64,000 bases of DNA from Glandiceps talaboti (taxonomy: Eukaryota; Hemichordata; Enteropneusta; Spengelidae), in assembly GCF_964340395.1 (NCBI RefSeq), contig NC_135570.1:12950322-13014321 (forward strand), read 5' to 3'. How positions within the stretch are numbered: position 1 is the first letter of the stretch; each line of letters begins with the position of its first letter. The notes below the pieces were generated by a model that was not told the DNA's origin, did not search any database, and worked only from the letters and a program-made list of their open reading frames with translations. Of the stretch, positions 11,740 through 23,749 are shown piece by piece. A program made the position numbers and the translations under genes.

Positions 11740-12230
11740 TTTATTTCTGTTTCATTATAGCCTCTTTTCGCCAGTTTCCAGGTGAAGAATTTAATTTTCT
11801 TTTGAAATTCTTTTTCGTTACTACATGTTCGTATGTATCTGATCGTTTGACCCTTAATGGACCCTTTGAAGACTGAGTTCGGGCGGCAGTATTACCTGTG
11901 TAAATATTGGAATGAGTTTTGATATCCAATACTTTGTGTTTTTGGTGCCGTTGACATTTGTAGATTGTGATATGTTACTTCCGTATCTGAGCTTTCCAAC
12001 GAAAATTTGAAAGTTGGATGTATTTGGTTTATTTTTTCACTCAGATTATTTAGTTCAACTTGGGTGCCACAAAATATCATGAAAACGCCACCCCTGAAAT
12101 GTGTCCAGAGTGATATTTTATCCGTGTAGATTTCAATAATGCGACTTTCCAGTTCATGGAATGTCGGCTATTTCGGGTGATGCCCAAGAGCCAATGCACA
12201 TGCATGTTTGTGTGTAGAATTCTCCTTTAA
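11740..12230 (-). pseudogene. Penelope-like reverse transcriptase remnant
   Basis: Read on the minus strand, the segment gives a conceptual polypeptide with CGTQVELNNL, INQIHPTFKF and FQYLHR, followed after one in-frame stop by VFKGSIKGQTIRYIRTCS and KRGY. These match the RT C-terminal part of Penelope-like elements. The position expected to hold the catalytic Asp-Asp reads Phe-Arg-Gly-Gly at about 12085-12096, and a further stop lies upstream near 12170. It is therefore a dead 5'- and 3'-truncated copy. It sits between two pentanucleotide arrays of opposite polarity. Assignment is from remembered family motifs, not a search. Confidence 0.65.
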
Positions 12231-12740
12231 ATTTAAATGTGTTTTTCGTGAGAATCACATAATAGTTTTAGGAGATGCACAGGTGGTGGTTTTGGAATGC
12301 TATAGTCGATTGTTTGTGTAACTGGCGAGTCAAGTGCTTCGACAACTGACTGCATTGCGCCAGACTGCAAAGTATGTGTGTACATACCACATGTAAAGTG
12401 ACTAGTATCCAATTTTCAGGAACTACATACAGTAGCTTCTGATGCCATGTGATGATACACTTTGTGCAAGTGTGAGACATATCTCGCTGGACACCCACAA
12501 ATGAGATCCCATTGGTCTTCAACACAACATAGAGTCTCTATATTAACGGATCTCATCTACGAGATGCAATAACTAAACACTGGGACGTAATAGCAGACAA
12601 TGAGATATGAAATCAATTATATCCAAAAAGACCAATCATAGCACAGAAGCGAAACATAAACTTAAAAGACAAATAGGTCAACACTCAATTGCAGCATTCC
12701 GAATTTAAAAAATCTAGAGGAAATAAAACGAGATAATATT
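12231..12740. other. Unique-looking spacer between arrays
   Basis: More complex sequence than the flanking arrays. An 85-residue minus-strand open frame (12268-12525) has no recognisable motif and I do not support it as a gene. Confidence 0.4.
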
Positions 12741-12741
12741 A

Positions 12742-15700
12742 TAATATAGTATAGTATAGTATATAGTACAATATATAGTATATAGCACAGTCTAGTATAT
12801 AGTATATTATATTATAGTATAGTATAGTATATAGTATAGTATAGTATATAGTAAAGTATAGTATAGTATAGTATGGTATAGTAGAGTATAGTATAGTATA
12901 GTATGATATAGTATAGTATACTATATAGTACAGTATATAGTTTAGTATAGTATAGTATAGTATGGTACATAGTATAGAGCATAGTATAGTGTATAGTGTA
13001 GTCTAGTATATAGTATAGTATAGTATAGTATAGTATAGTATAGTATAGTATAGTATAGTATATAGTACAGTATAGTATAGAATAGTCTAGAATATAGTAT
13101 ATAGTATAGTATATAGTAAAGACAAGTATATAGTACAGTATATAGTACAGTATGTAGCATAGTCTAGTATATAGTATAATATAGTATAGAATAGTATAGT
13201 ATAGTATAGTATATAGTACATGATATAGCATAGTCTAGTATATAGTGCAGTATAGTATAATATAGTATAGTATAGTATAGTATAGTATAGTATAGTATAG
13301 TATAGTATAGTACAGTATAGTATAGTATAGTATATAGTAAAGAATATATTATATAGCATAGTCTAGTATATAGTATAGTATAGCATAGTACAGTATAGTA
13401 TAGTATAGTATAGTATATAGTACAGAATATATTATATAGCATAGTCTAGTATATAGTGCAGTATAGTATAGTATAGTATAGTATATAGTATAGTATAGTA
13501 TAGTATAGCATAATATATTATAGCATAGTATAGTATAATATAGTATAGTATAATATATAGTACAGAATATAGTATAGTCTAGTATATAGTATAGTACAGT
13601 ATTGTATAGTATATAGTATATAGTATAGTATAGTATAGCATAATATAGTATAGCATAGTATAGTATAATATAGTATAGTATAATATATAGTACAGAATAT
13701 AGTATAGTCTAGTATAGTATAGTATAATACAGTATAGTATTGTATACTATACTATATAGTATAGTCTAGTCTAGTATAGTATAGTACAGTATAATATAGT
13801 ATAGTATAGTACAGTAGAGTACAGTACAGTATAATATAGTATAGTACAATGTATAGTATATGGTGCATAGTATAGTATATAATGTAGTCTAGTATATAGT
13901 ATAGTATAGTATATAGTATAGTACAATACAGTATAGTATAGTATAGTATATAGTACAGAATATAGTATATAACATAGTCTAGTATATAGCATTGTATAGT
14001 ATAGTGTATAGTATAATATAGTTTATAGTATATAGTATAGTATAATATATAGTACAGTATACAGTATATAGCATAGTCTAGTATATAGTAGAGTATAGTA
14101 TGGTATAGTATAGTATAGTATAGTATAGTGTAGTATATAGTACAGTATATAGCATAGTCTAGTATATAGCTTAGTATACTATAGTATTGTATGGTACATA
14201 GTATAGAGCATAGTATAGTATATACTGAGTCTAGTATATAGTATAGTATAGTATAGTATAGTATAGTATAGTATATAGTAAAGACAAGTATATAGTACAG
14301 TATAAAGTACAGTATATATAGTAAAGTATACAGCATAGTCTAGTATATAGTATAATATAGTATAGAATAGTATAGTATAGTGTAGTATATAGTCCAGTAT
14401 ATAGCATAGTCTAGTATATAGTGCAGTATAGTATAGTATAGTATAGTATATAGTACAGAATATATTATATATCATAGTCTAGTATATAGTGCAGTATAGT
14501 ATAGTATATAGTATAGTATAGTCTAGTATAGTATAGCATAGCATAATATAGTATAGCATAGTATAGTATAATATAGAATAGTATAATATATAGTACAGAA
14601 TATAGTATAGTCTAGTATATAGTATAATACAGTATTGTATACTATACTATATAGTATAGTATAGTATAGTATAGTACAGTATAATATAGTATAGTACAGT
14701 AGAGTACAGTACAGTACAGAATAGTATAATATATAGTACATAACATATTATATAGCATAGTCTAGTATATAGTATAGTATAGCATAGTACAGTATAGTAT
14801 AGTATAGTATAGTATATAGTACATAATATTTTATATAGCATAGTCTAGTATATAGTACAGTATAGTTTAGTATAGTATATAGTATAGTATAGTCTAGTAT
14901 AGTATAGTATAGCATAATATAGTATAGCATAGTATAGTATAATATAGTATAGTATAATATATAGTACAGAATATAGTATAGTCTAGTATATAGTATAGTA
15001 CAGTATTGTATACTATACTATAAAGTATAGTATAGTATAGTACAGTATAATATAGTATAGTATAGTATAGTACAGTAGAGTACAGTACAGTACAGTATAG
15101 TATAGTATAGTACAATGTATAGTATATAGTATATAGCATAATATAGTATATAGTGTAGTCTAGTATAGTATAGTATAGTATATAGTATAGTATAGCATAG
15201 CATAATATAATATAGCATAGTATAGTATAATATAGTATAGTATAATATATAGTACAGAATATAGTATAGTCTAGTATAGTATAGTATAATACAGTATAGT
15301 ATTGTATACTATACTATATAGTATGGTATAGTATAGTACAATATAATATAGTATAGTATAGTATAGTATATAGTACAATATATAGTATATAGCACAGTCT
15401 AGTATATAGTATAGTCTAGTATAGTATAGTATATAGTATAGTATAGTATATAGTAAAGTATAGTATAGTATAGTATAGTAGAGTATAGTATAGTATAGTA
15501 TGATATAGCATAGTATACTATATAGTACAGTATATAGTTTAGTATAGTATAGTATAGTATGGTACATAGTATAGAGCATAGTATAGTATATAGTGTAGTC
15601 TAGTATATAGTATAGTATAGTATAGTATAGTATAGTATAGTATAGTATAGTATAGTATAGTATAGTATAGTATACAGTACAGTATCGTGTAGAATAGTCT

Positions 15701-17860
15701 ATTATATAGTATAGTATATAGTATATAGTAAAGACAAGTGTATAGTACAGTATATAGTATAGTATATAGTACAGTATACAACATAGTCTAGTATATAGTA
15801 TAATATAGTATAGAATAGTATAGTATAGTGTAGTATATAGTACAGTATATATCATAGTCTAGTATATAGTGCAGTATAGTATAGTATATTATAGTATAGT
15901 ATAGTATAGTATATAGTACAGAATATATTATATATCATAGTCTAGTATATAGTGCAGTATAGTATAGTATAGTATATAGTATAGTATAGTCTAGTATAGT
16001 ATATCATAGCATAATATTGTATAGCATAGTATAGTATAATATAGAATAGTATAATATATAGTACAGAATATAGTCTAGTCTAGTATATAGTATAATACAG
16101 TATTGTATACTATACTATATAGTATAGTATAGTATAGTATAGTATAGTACAGTATAATATAGTATAGTACAGTAGAGTACAGTACAGTACAGAATAGTAT
16201 AGTATATAGTACATAATATATTATATAGCATAGTCTAGTATATAGTATAGTATAGCATAGTACAGTATAGTATAGTATAGTATAGTATATAGTACATAAT
16301 ATATTATATAGCATAGTCTAGTATATATAACAGTATAGTATAGTATATAGTATAGTATAGTCTAGTATAGTATAGTATAGCATAATATAGTATAGCATAG
16401 TATAGTATAATATAGTATAGTATAATATATAGTACAGAATATAGTATAGTCTAGTATATAGTATAGTACAGTATTGTATACTATACTATATAGTATAATA
16501 TAGTATAGTATAGTACAGTAGAGTACAGTACAGTACAGTATAGTATAGTATAGTACAATGTATACTATATAGTATATAGCATAATATAGTATATAATGTA
16601 GTCTAGTATAGTATAGTATAGTATATAGTATATAGTATAGTATAGCATAGCATAATATAATATAGCATAGTATAGTATAATATAGTATAGTATAATATAT
16701 AGTACAGAATATAGTATAGTCTAGTATAGTATAGTATAATACAGTATAGTATTGTATACTATACTATATAGTATGGTATAGTATAGTACAGTATAATATA
16801 GTATAGTATAGTATATAGTACAATATATAGTATATAGCACAGTCTATTATATAGTATAGTCTAGTATAGTATAGTATATAGTATAGTATAGTATATAGAA
16901 AAGAATAGTATAGAATAGTATAGTATAGTAGAGTATAGTATAGTATAGAATGATATAGCATAGTATACTATATAGTACAGTATATAGCTTAGTATAGTAT
17001 AGTATAGTATGGTACATAGTATAGAGCATAGAATAGTATATAGTGTAGTCTAGTATTTAGTATAGTATAGTATAGTATAGTATAGTATAGTATAGTATAT
17101 AGTACAGTACAGTATAGAATGGTCTAGTATATAGTATATAGTATAGTATATAGTAAAGACAAGTATATAGTACAGTATATAGTACAGTATATAGCATAGT
17201 CTAGTATATAGTATAATATAGTATAGAATAGTATAGTATAGTATAGTGTAGTATATAGTATAGTATATAGCATAGTCTAGTATATAGTATAGTATAGCAT
17301 AATACAGTATAGTATAGTATAGTATAGTATAGTATAATATATAGTACAGAATATAGTATAGTCTAGTATATAGTATAGTACAGTATTGTATACTATACTA
17401 TATAGTATAGTATAGTATAGTACAGTATAATATAGTATAATATAGTATAGTACAGTACAGTACAGTACAGTACAGTATAGTATAGTATAATGTGTAGTAT
17501 ATAGTATATAGCATAGTATAGTATATAGTGTAGTCTAGTATAGTATAGTCTAGTATAGTATATAGTACAGTCTAGTATAGTATATAGTATAGCATAGTCT
17601 AGTTTAGTATATTATAGTATATAGTATATAGCATAGTTAAATACATAGTTAATAGCATAGTGTAGTATATAGTACAGTACAGTATAGTTTAATATATAGT
17701 ATATAGCATAGTATAATATATAGTATAGTATAGTATACTATAGTATATAGTATAGTATAGTATATAATATAGTATAATATAGTGTAGTATACTATATAGT
17801 ACAGTGTATAGTATATATCATAGTCTACTATATAGTACAGTATAGTATAATATACCATAT
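12742..17860. repeat. Degenerate (ATAGT)n array with higher-order duplication
   Basis: About 5.1 kb of ATAGT-derived sequence, opposite in polarity to the array at 11.2 kb. Variant blocks recur in order: a GTAAAGACAAG block at 13117, 14278, 15728 and 17153, and a TGTATACTATACTATATAG block at about 13741, 14638, 15007, 15305, 16106, 16478, 16756 and 17388. This indicates segmental amplification with a period near 1.45 kb on top of the 5-bp unit. Open frames of Tyr, Ile, Leu and Thr are repeat artefacts. Confidence 0.9.
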
Positions 17861-18342
17861 ACTATACAATACTATCCTATGCTATAATATATACAATACA
17901 CTATACTATACTATATACTCTACTATATAATATACTATATTATACTATATACTACACTTGCCTATATACTATACTATGCAACACTACACTATGCTATATT
18001 CAATATACTCTACTATACACTACTATATTATACCATACTATACTATACTAGAATATACTATCCTATACTATACTATACTATACTATACTATACTATACTA
18101 TACTATACTATACTAATTTTATACGATACTATACTTGACTATACTATACTATACTATACTATACTAATTTGATATGATACTATGCTTGACTATATACTAT
18201 ATACAATAGTATAGGTATGCTATAGTATGCTATACTATAACCTACACTATACTATACTATATTCCATATACTAGTATATTATACCATACTATACTATACT
18301 ATACTACACGACACTATACTCTATTATACTATAGTATACTTA
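17860..18342. repeat. Degenerate (ACTAT)n array
   Basis: The array reverses polarity near 17860 and continues as ACTAT-type sequence to the foldback element, with a short polarity-switch block near 18212. Confidence 0.85.
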
Positions 18343-18459
18343 AGCAATAAACCACACCCTGGGGATGGTATACCACTCGGTTTTGAGCAGTGAACTCAAT
18401 ATATTTCGTTCACTGGTCAAAACCGAGTGGTATACCATTCCCAGGGGTGGTTTATCGCT
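18343..18459. mobile_element. Foldback element (MITE-like) inside the pentanucleotide array
   Basis: Two arms of about 53 bases are reverse complements with only a few mismatches, separated by a 12-base AT loop. The arm includes GGTATACCACTCGGTTTTGA. Its composition differs sharply from the surrounding array, so it looks inserted. It has no coding capacity. Confidence 0.75.
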
Positions 18460-18690
18460 ATTATATTATACCAGTATATTGAAACTATCGGAAACAAGAT
18501 ATGACGCAACATTTTCTGGTTTCATTTGTGCCCCCATCCCTGCGCGGACTATACTGTTCGTAGACGAACAGTGAGAGAACATCAGAATTTGGACACGTGC
18601 CAACTGTGCATTATCGCTCAGTTTAGACGCACTAGTTCGATGCCTAGATCAATCAGATCTCTCGATTTGCACCATCAATATACTGGACTG
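18460..18690. other. Short island of complex sequence
   Basis: Non-array sequence with CpG dinucleotides and an 8-bp inverted repeat (CTGTTCGT/ACGAACAG, about 18554-18571). No gene supported. It may be host sequence split by array expansion. Confidence 0.4.
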
Positions 18691-20975
18691 TATACTATAC
18701 TATATACCACATACTCTACTATACTATAATCTACTACACTATACTATACTATACTATACTAGACTATACTAGATTATACTAGACTCTATACTATATACGA
18801 TAGTGTAGGAATAGAATAATATTATAGTATATTATTGTACTGTATATAGTAGAGTATATTATATAGTACTGTATGGTATAGTATGCTATACTATACACTA
18901 CACTATAATATACACTATACACTATATTCCGTATACTCTACTATACTCTAGTATATTATACTATACTATACTAGACTATACTATACTTTGCTATGCTATA
19001 CTATATACCATATGCTCTACTATACTATACTATGCTAGACTATATATGATAGTATAGGTATAGAATAATATTATAGTATTGTATTGTACAGTATATAGTA
19101 TAGTACGGTATGGTATAGTATGCTATACTATACACTAAACTATACTATATTCCACATACTCTACTATACTCTAGTATATTATACCATAATATACTATACT
19201 ATACTATACTATTATATACTATAATATACAATACTATACTATGCTATGCTATACTATATACCATAAACTATACTTTACTATATACCATACTATATGATAT
19301 ACTATGCTATACTATACTACACTACACTATACTATATTCCACATACTCTACTATACTCTAGTATATTATACCATAATATACTATACTATTATATACTATA
19401 ATATACAATACTATACTATGATATGCTATACTATATACCATATACTATACTTTACTATATACCATACTATATGATATACTATGCTATACTATACTACACT
19501 ACACTATACTATATACTCTACTATATTATACTATACTATACTATTCTATACTATATAATATACTATATTATAATATATACTACACTATACTATGTACTAT
19601 ACTATACTACACAAAATAACATATACTCTACTATACTATACTATGTACTATACTATACTACCAGTATACTATACTATATATTATACTATATAATGTACTA
19701 TACTAGACTATATATAATATGTACTATATATTATAGTATAGGTATCGAATAATATAGTATAGTATTGTACAGTATATAGTATACTTTACTATGTAGTATG
19801 GTATATAGTATAGTATATAGTATACTAGTAGTATAGAATAGTATAGTATAGTATAGTATAGTATAGTATGGTATAGTATAGTATACAGTATAATATAGTA
19901 TAGTATATAGTACAGTATATAGCATAGTCTAGTATATAGTATAGTATAAAATAGTATAGTTTATGGTATATAGCATAGCATAGTATAGTATAGTATAATA
20001 TAGTATAGTACATTGTACAGTACAGTGTAGTATATTATAGTATAGTATAGTGTAGTATAGTACAGTATAGTATAGTGCAGAATAGTAAAGTATAGTATAT
20101 AGTATATAGCATAATAAAATACATAGTATATAGTATAGTTTAATATATAGTACAGTACATAGCATTATAGCAATATAGCATTATAGTCTGGTATATAGTA
20201 CAGTATAGTATAGTATAGTTTAGTATAGTATAGTTTAGTATATACATGCAGTATAGTATAGTATACTATATAGTATAGTATAATATAGTATAGTATACTA
20301 TATAGTACAGTATATAGTATAGTCTGGTATATAGTATACTATACTATATAGTAGAGTATACTATACTATATACCATATACTATACTATACTATACACTAT
20401 AATTTACTATATACCATACTATATGATATACTATACTATACTTGATTTAATACTATACTATACTACACTACACTACACTATACTATATTCCATATACTCT
20501 ACTCTACTATATTATACCACACTATACTATATTATATTATACTATGCTATCATGCTATACACCATATACTATACTATATTATATAATATACTATATTATA
20601 CTATATACTATACTTGACTATATACGATACTATACTATATTATGCTATATACCATATACTATACTATACTCTACTATACACCATATACTATACTCTACTA
20701 TACTACACTATACTATATACCATATACTATACTCTACTATACTACACGACTATATACCATATAGTATACATTACTATACTCTACTATACTATACTATACT
20801 AGACTACCATACTAGACTGTATACTATATAATATAGTATAGGTATAGAATATTATAGTATAGTATTGTACAGTATATTGTATAGTACAGTATATAGTATA
20901 GTATAATATAGTATATAGTATATAGCATAGCATAGTATATAGTATATAGTCTTGTATAGTTTATAGTATAGTACC
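18690..20975. repeat. Pentanucleotide array with repeated polarity switches
   Basis: Alternating ACTAT and ATAGT segments of roughly 100-600 bases. The switch is made repeatedly through a similar block (GGTATAGAATAATATTA or close variants) at about 18807, 19057, 19740 and 20841, so the amplified unit contains arm, junction and opposite arm. Confidence 0.85.
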
Positions 20976-20999
20976 ATACACTATTATAAGCCCAGTGGA

Positions 21000-22500
21000 T
21001 GTATTTGTATTGAACAAAATGTTCACTTGGTAAGCCCACATAGGGCAAGTAAATAAATAAAACAAACTATACTATACTTTGTACTTGATCTTTTTTTCAT
21101 TATCATTTGTGTCAATATGACTTGAAATGATTTAAACTTTTGAAACCCTAAAATTAGTGATACTTTTATGATATAACTAAGTTGTGTTTTACTTATGAAT
21201 GGTGCTCTAAATGGCCTCCAAAAGGTGTTCATTTTTCAAAAGATCTTACCATGGGAGGGGGACACCCCCTCCCACTTGTATAGCATGCACGCATGGGCAT
21301 AGCATGCACTTCTCCCGACACTTTTTCAAGTTCTCTCCCTACTTTGAAACTTACTGAAACCCCTAGGTTTACAATTATGTTAATTTCATTTCTAATAATG
21401 TACTTTATAATTAGCTGAATTAATCTATAATGATAATAATTCACTCAATGTAAGAGATATCCTAGAACTTTTGGTTACTAAAACCATGAATATTTTGCAC
21501 AGCTATGAACAGACAATCATACTTCTCATAGGGTTCCTGCCTAAAGAGCTTTATATATTGCAAGAAAGAACAAGAATATTTCTTGTCAACAGATGTGGGG
21601 GGGGGGGGGGGGGCAGTGTTTTTTTATTTGTCAGCAGGGGTGGGGTGAACAAAAAGTCAGCGTAAAATCTGATCGCTCCCTAAAATCAGTCTCATTCAAC
21701 AACAAAAAATAAAACTGAATCAAATAAAATGAAATCATTCACCACTTACATGCTAGCTTCACTCTGTGTATAACATGTAAAATTGTCAGATATATAGAAG
21801 TCCACACTGGTTTTCTGTTCATTTTACATTTTATTACTTATTAATATTATCCATGATTTATGACTATATCTCTTTGCAATATCCAAAATTTTTCTAATGA
21901 CAAAAGATTGTGTCTTTTAACATTCTCATTTAACAAGTGCTTGAAGTACAAATTACAAAAACACATGTGTGTTTACACCAACGAAGAGAGCCAAGAGACA
22001 AGATTAAACAAAATTCACATTTTTATACCTAATTTTCATGTCACTGATGAGATCATCATATGCTTAACACTTCTTCATCTATATACCCCAAGAGCCATTC
22101 AAATTAATTTCCAGCTCATTACTTTTGGAATTAAAGATTATTTTACCAAAAAGACACATTTTAGCCATAATTTGCATATCAATAATGGAATCATCATGTT
22201 CTGAATAATTCTTAAAGCAATAAAAAAAAATAATTGTTTGATTCCGGTTATCTGACCCTGCCTAGTTTTTCACTGCCGACCCTAACCTTTTTATTAACAA
22301 GTTCAAGAAAAAAATTGTAACATCACAAAAATTATGAAGTCTCGCAAGAATTGGTGGATGCACAAACTGACATCAATTTAAAAAGACAATATAAAACTTT
22401 TCTTCCAAAATGTAATGACTGTACATCTGATGAGAAGAAACCAAAAACAGAGAGCATATGGAGAACAATGAAAAACATAACTACCTCAGATATGAAAAAA
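21000..22500. other. AT-rich intergenic DNA with repeat fragments
   Basis: Contains a G run at 21597-21613 followed by a segment with ACAAAAAGTCA, the core of the terminal repeat of the element at 8.9 kb, and a G/C-rich 'gagggggacaccccctccc' block near 21255. A 114-residue open frame at 21860-22204 overlaps a dispersed repeat and is not supported as a gene. Confidence 0.45.
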
Positions 22501-23165
22501 AATATTTAGAAAAAAAGAAATGTAAAATGGCATTGTAGCACAACTATTGTTTTCCAAAATACTGCCAATGGCGATGTAGCACAACTGTAGTTTTTAAAAA
22601 TATTTATCCATATGCTAGTCCATTCTAAAAATAGGTGTTCATTTGTTGAATGACTATCCAGTTGCCTATCCAACCATGTTATGTTTGTCACATATGTGAT
22701 TATTGGGCTGTTGCCATGGGCGGGGCCACTGTTGCTAGGGATATTTGCATACATTTTTTGAATGTTTACTAACTGCCTACCAGATGGTGTTCTTATTTAA
22801 CCAAAATATACTGCCATTTGGTTGTTGCTAAGGCCATGGTCATGGTTGCTAGGGCCAATTGTGTCAAACTATTCTAAAGGAAATCTGCAGAACAACACTT
22901 CTAGAACCATCTCACCAAATTTCAGTTTCCCTGACCAAGTACTTTTTGAGATATAAATTTTTGACCAATTTACATGTTTACACCTAATTTGGATGTTACT
23001 GATGAGATCATTATATGCTTAATATTTCTTCATCTATACACCGGCAGATACATCCCTGTTAAAAGTTCAGCCCAATCTACTGAGTAGTTTTGGAATTGTA
23101 GGTTTTTAACCAAAAAGCCCTACTTTGCATATTACACATGGAAACATCATGTCATGAACAAATCT
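22029..23165. repeat. Dispersed repeat with direct duplication
   Basis: About 185 bases at 22029-22215 recur at 22983-23165, with shared 'gatgagatcat' and 'aaccaaaaag' blocks. Between them, 22505-22870 carries degenerate units of about 100 bp containing 'gttgctaggg'. The same family occurs in opposite orientation at 48430-48960. Confidence 0.6.
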
Positions 23166-23380
23166 TAATTTACACACCCCTGAGAATGTTCCCACCAAAT
23201 TTCAGGCCAATCTGCCCAGTAGTTTTGTAGTTTAAATTCTTTGACAAAAATCACATTTTTGACCCAAAACCCATATATCTGATGTGATCATTTTCATTTG
23301 AACAATTTCACTACTAGACATCCAATATAACATGACCACCAAGTATCAAAGAAATCGGACTGCAGTTTTCGACTAAGTTG

Positions 23381-23385
<5 letters not shown>

Positions 23386-23431
<46 letters not shown>
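23386..23431. repeat. (AC)n microsatellite ending a dispersed repeat
   Basis: AC run following 'aaatcggactgcagtttt' and 'gttgtttacac', a 3' end shape typical of non-autonomous retroelement tails. Confidence 0.85.
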
Positions 23432-23434
<3 letters not shown>

Positions 23435-23749
23435 TCATTTCAATTGTATTAAAAATGTTCAAAATAGAGCTCATGTCCTTGTGCACAACTAATTGATTTA
23501 AGATCTAAATTTCTGTTTTACTACACATAGAGTCTGAAGTTATTTTTTTCTCTTAGAGACGAGCAAAACAACAGCTTCTTTGAATAGGACATCTGTTATG
23601 TACTGTGTAACAAACCTGTAAGAGATAAGAAAGTTAACAAAGGATTAATACATTTATTGTTCAACTCTAAAACTTGCAAATATTTATGGTCAAAGTATTG
23701 GTGTAGTATTTGATCATGATTTCTTTTGCTAGTTATGTTTCTGTTAAAT

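Noticed and set aside
12812-17858. Many open frames of 60-194 codons made of Tyr, Ile, Leu and Thr
   Set aside because: They are the direct translation of the ATAGT repeat, with no splice or promoter support and no compositional change between frames.
21860-22204. 114-codon open frame
   Set aside because: Overlaps a dispersed repeat whose second copy (22983-23165) is not open in that frame.
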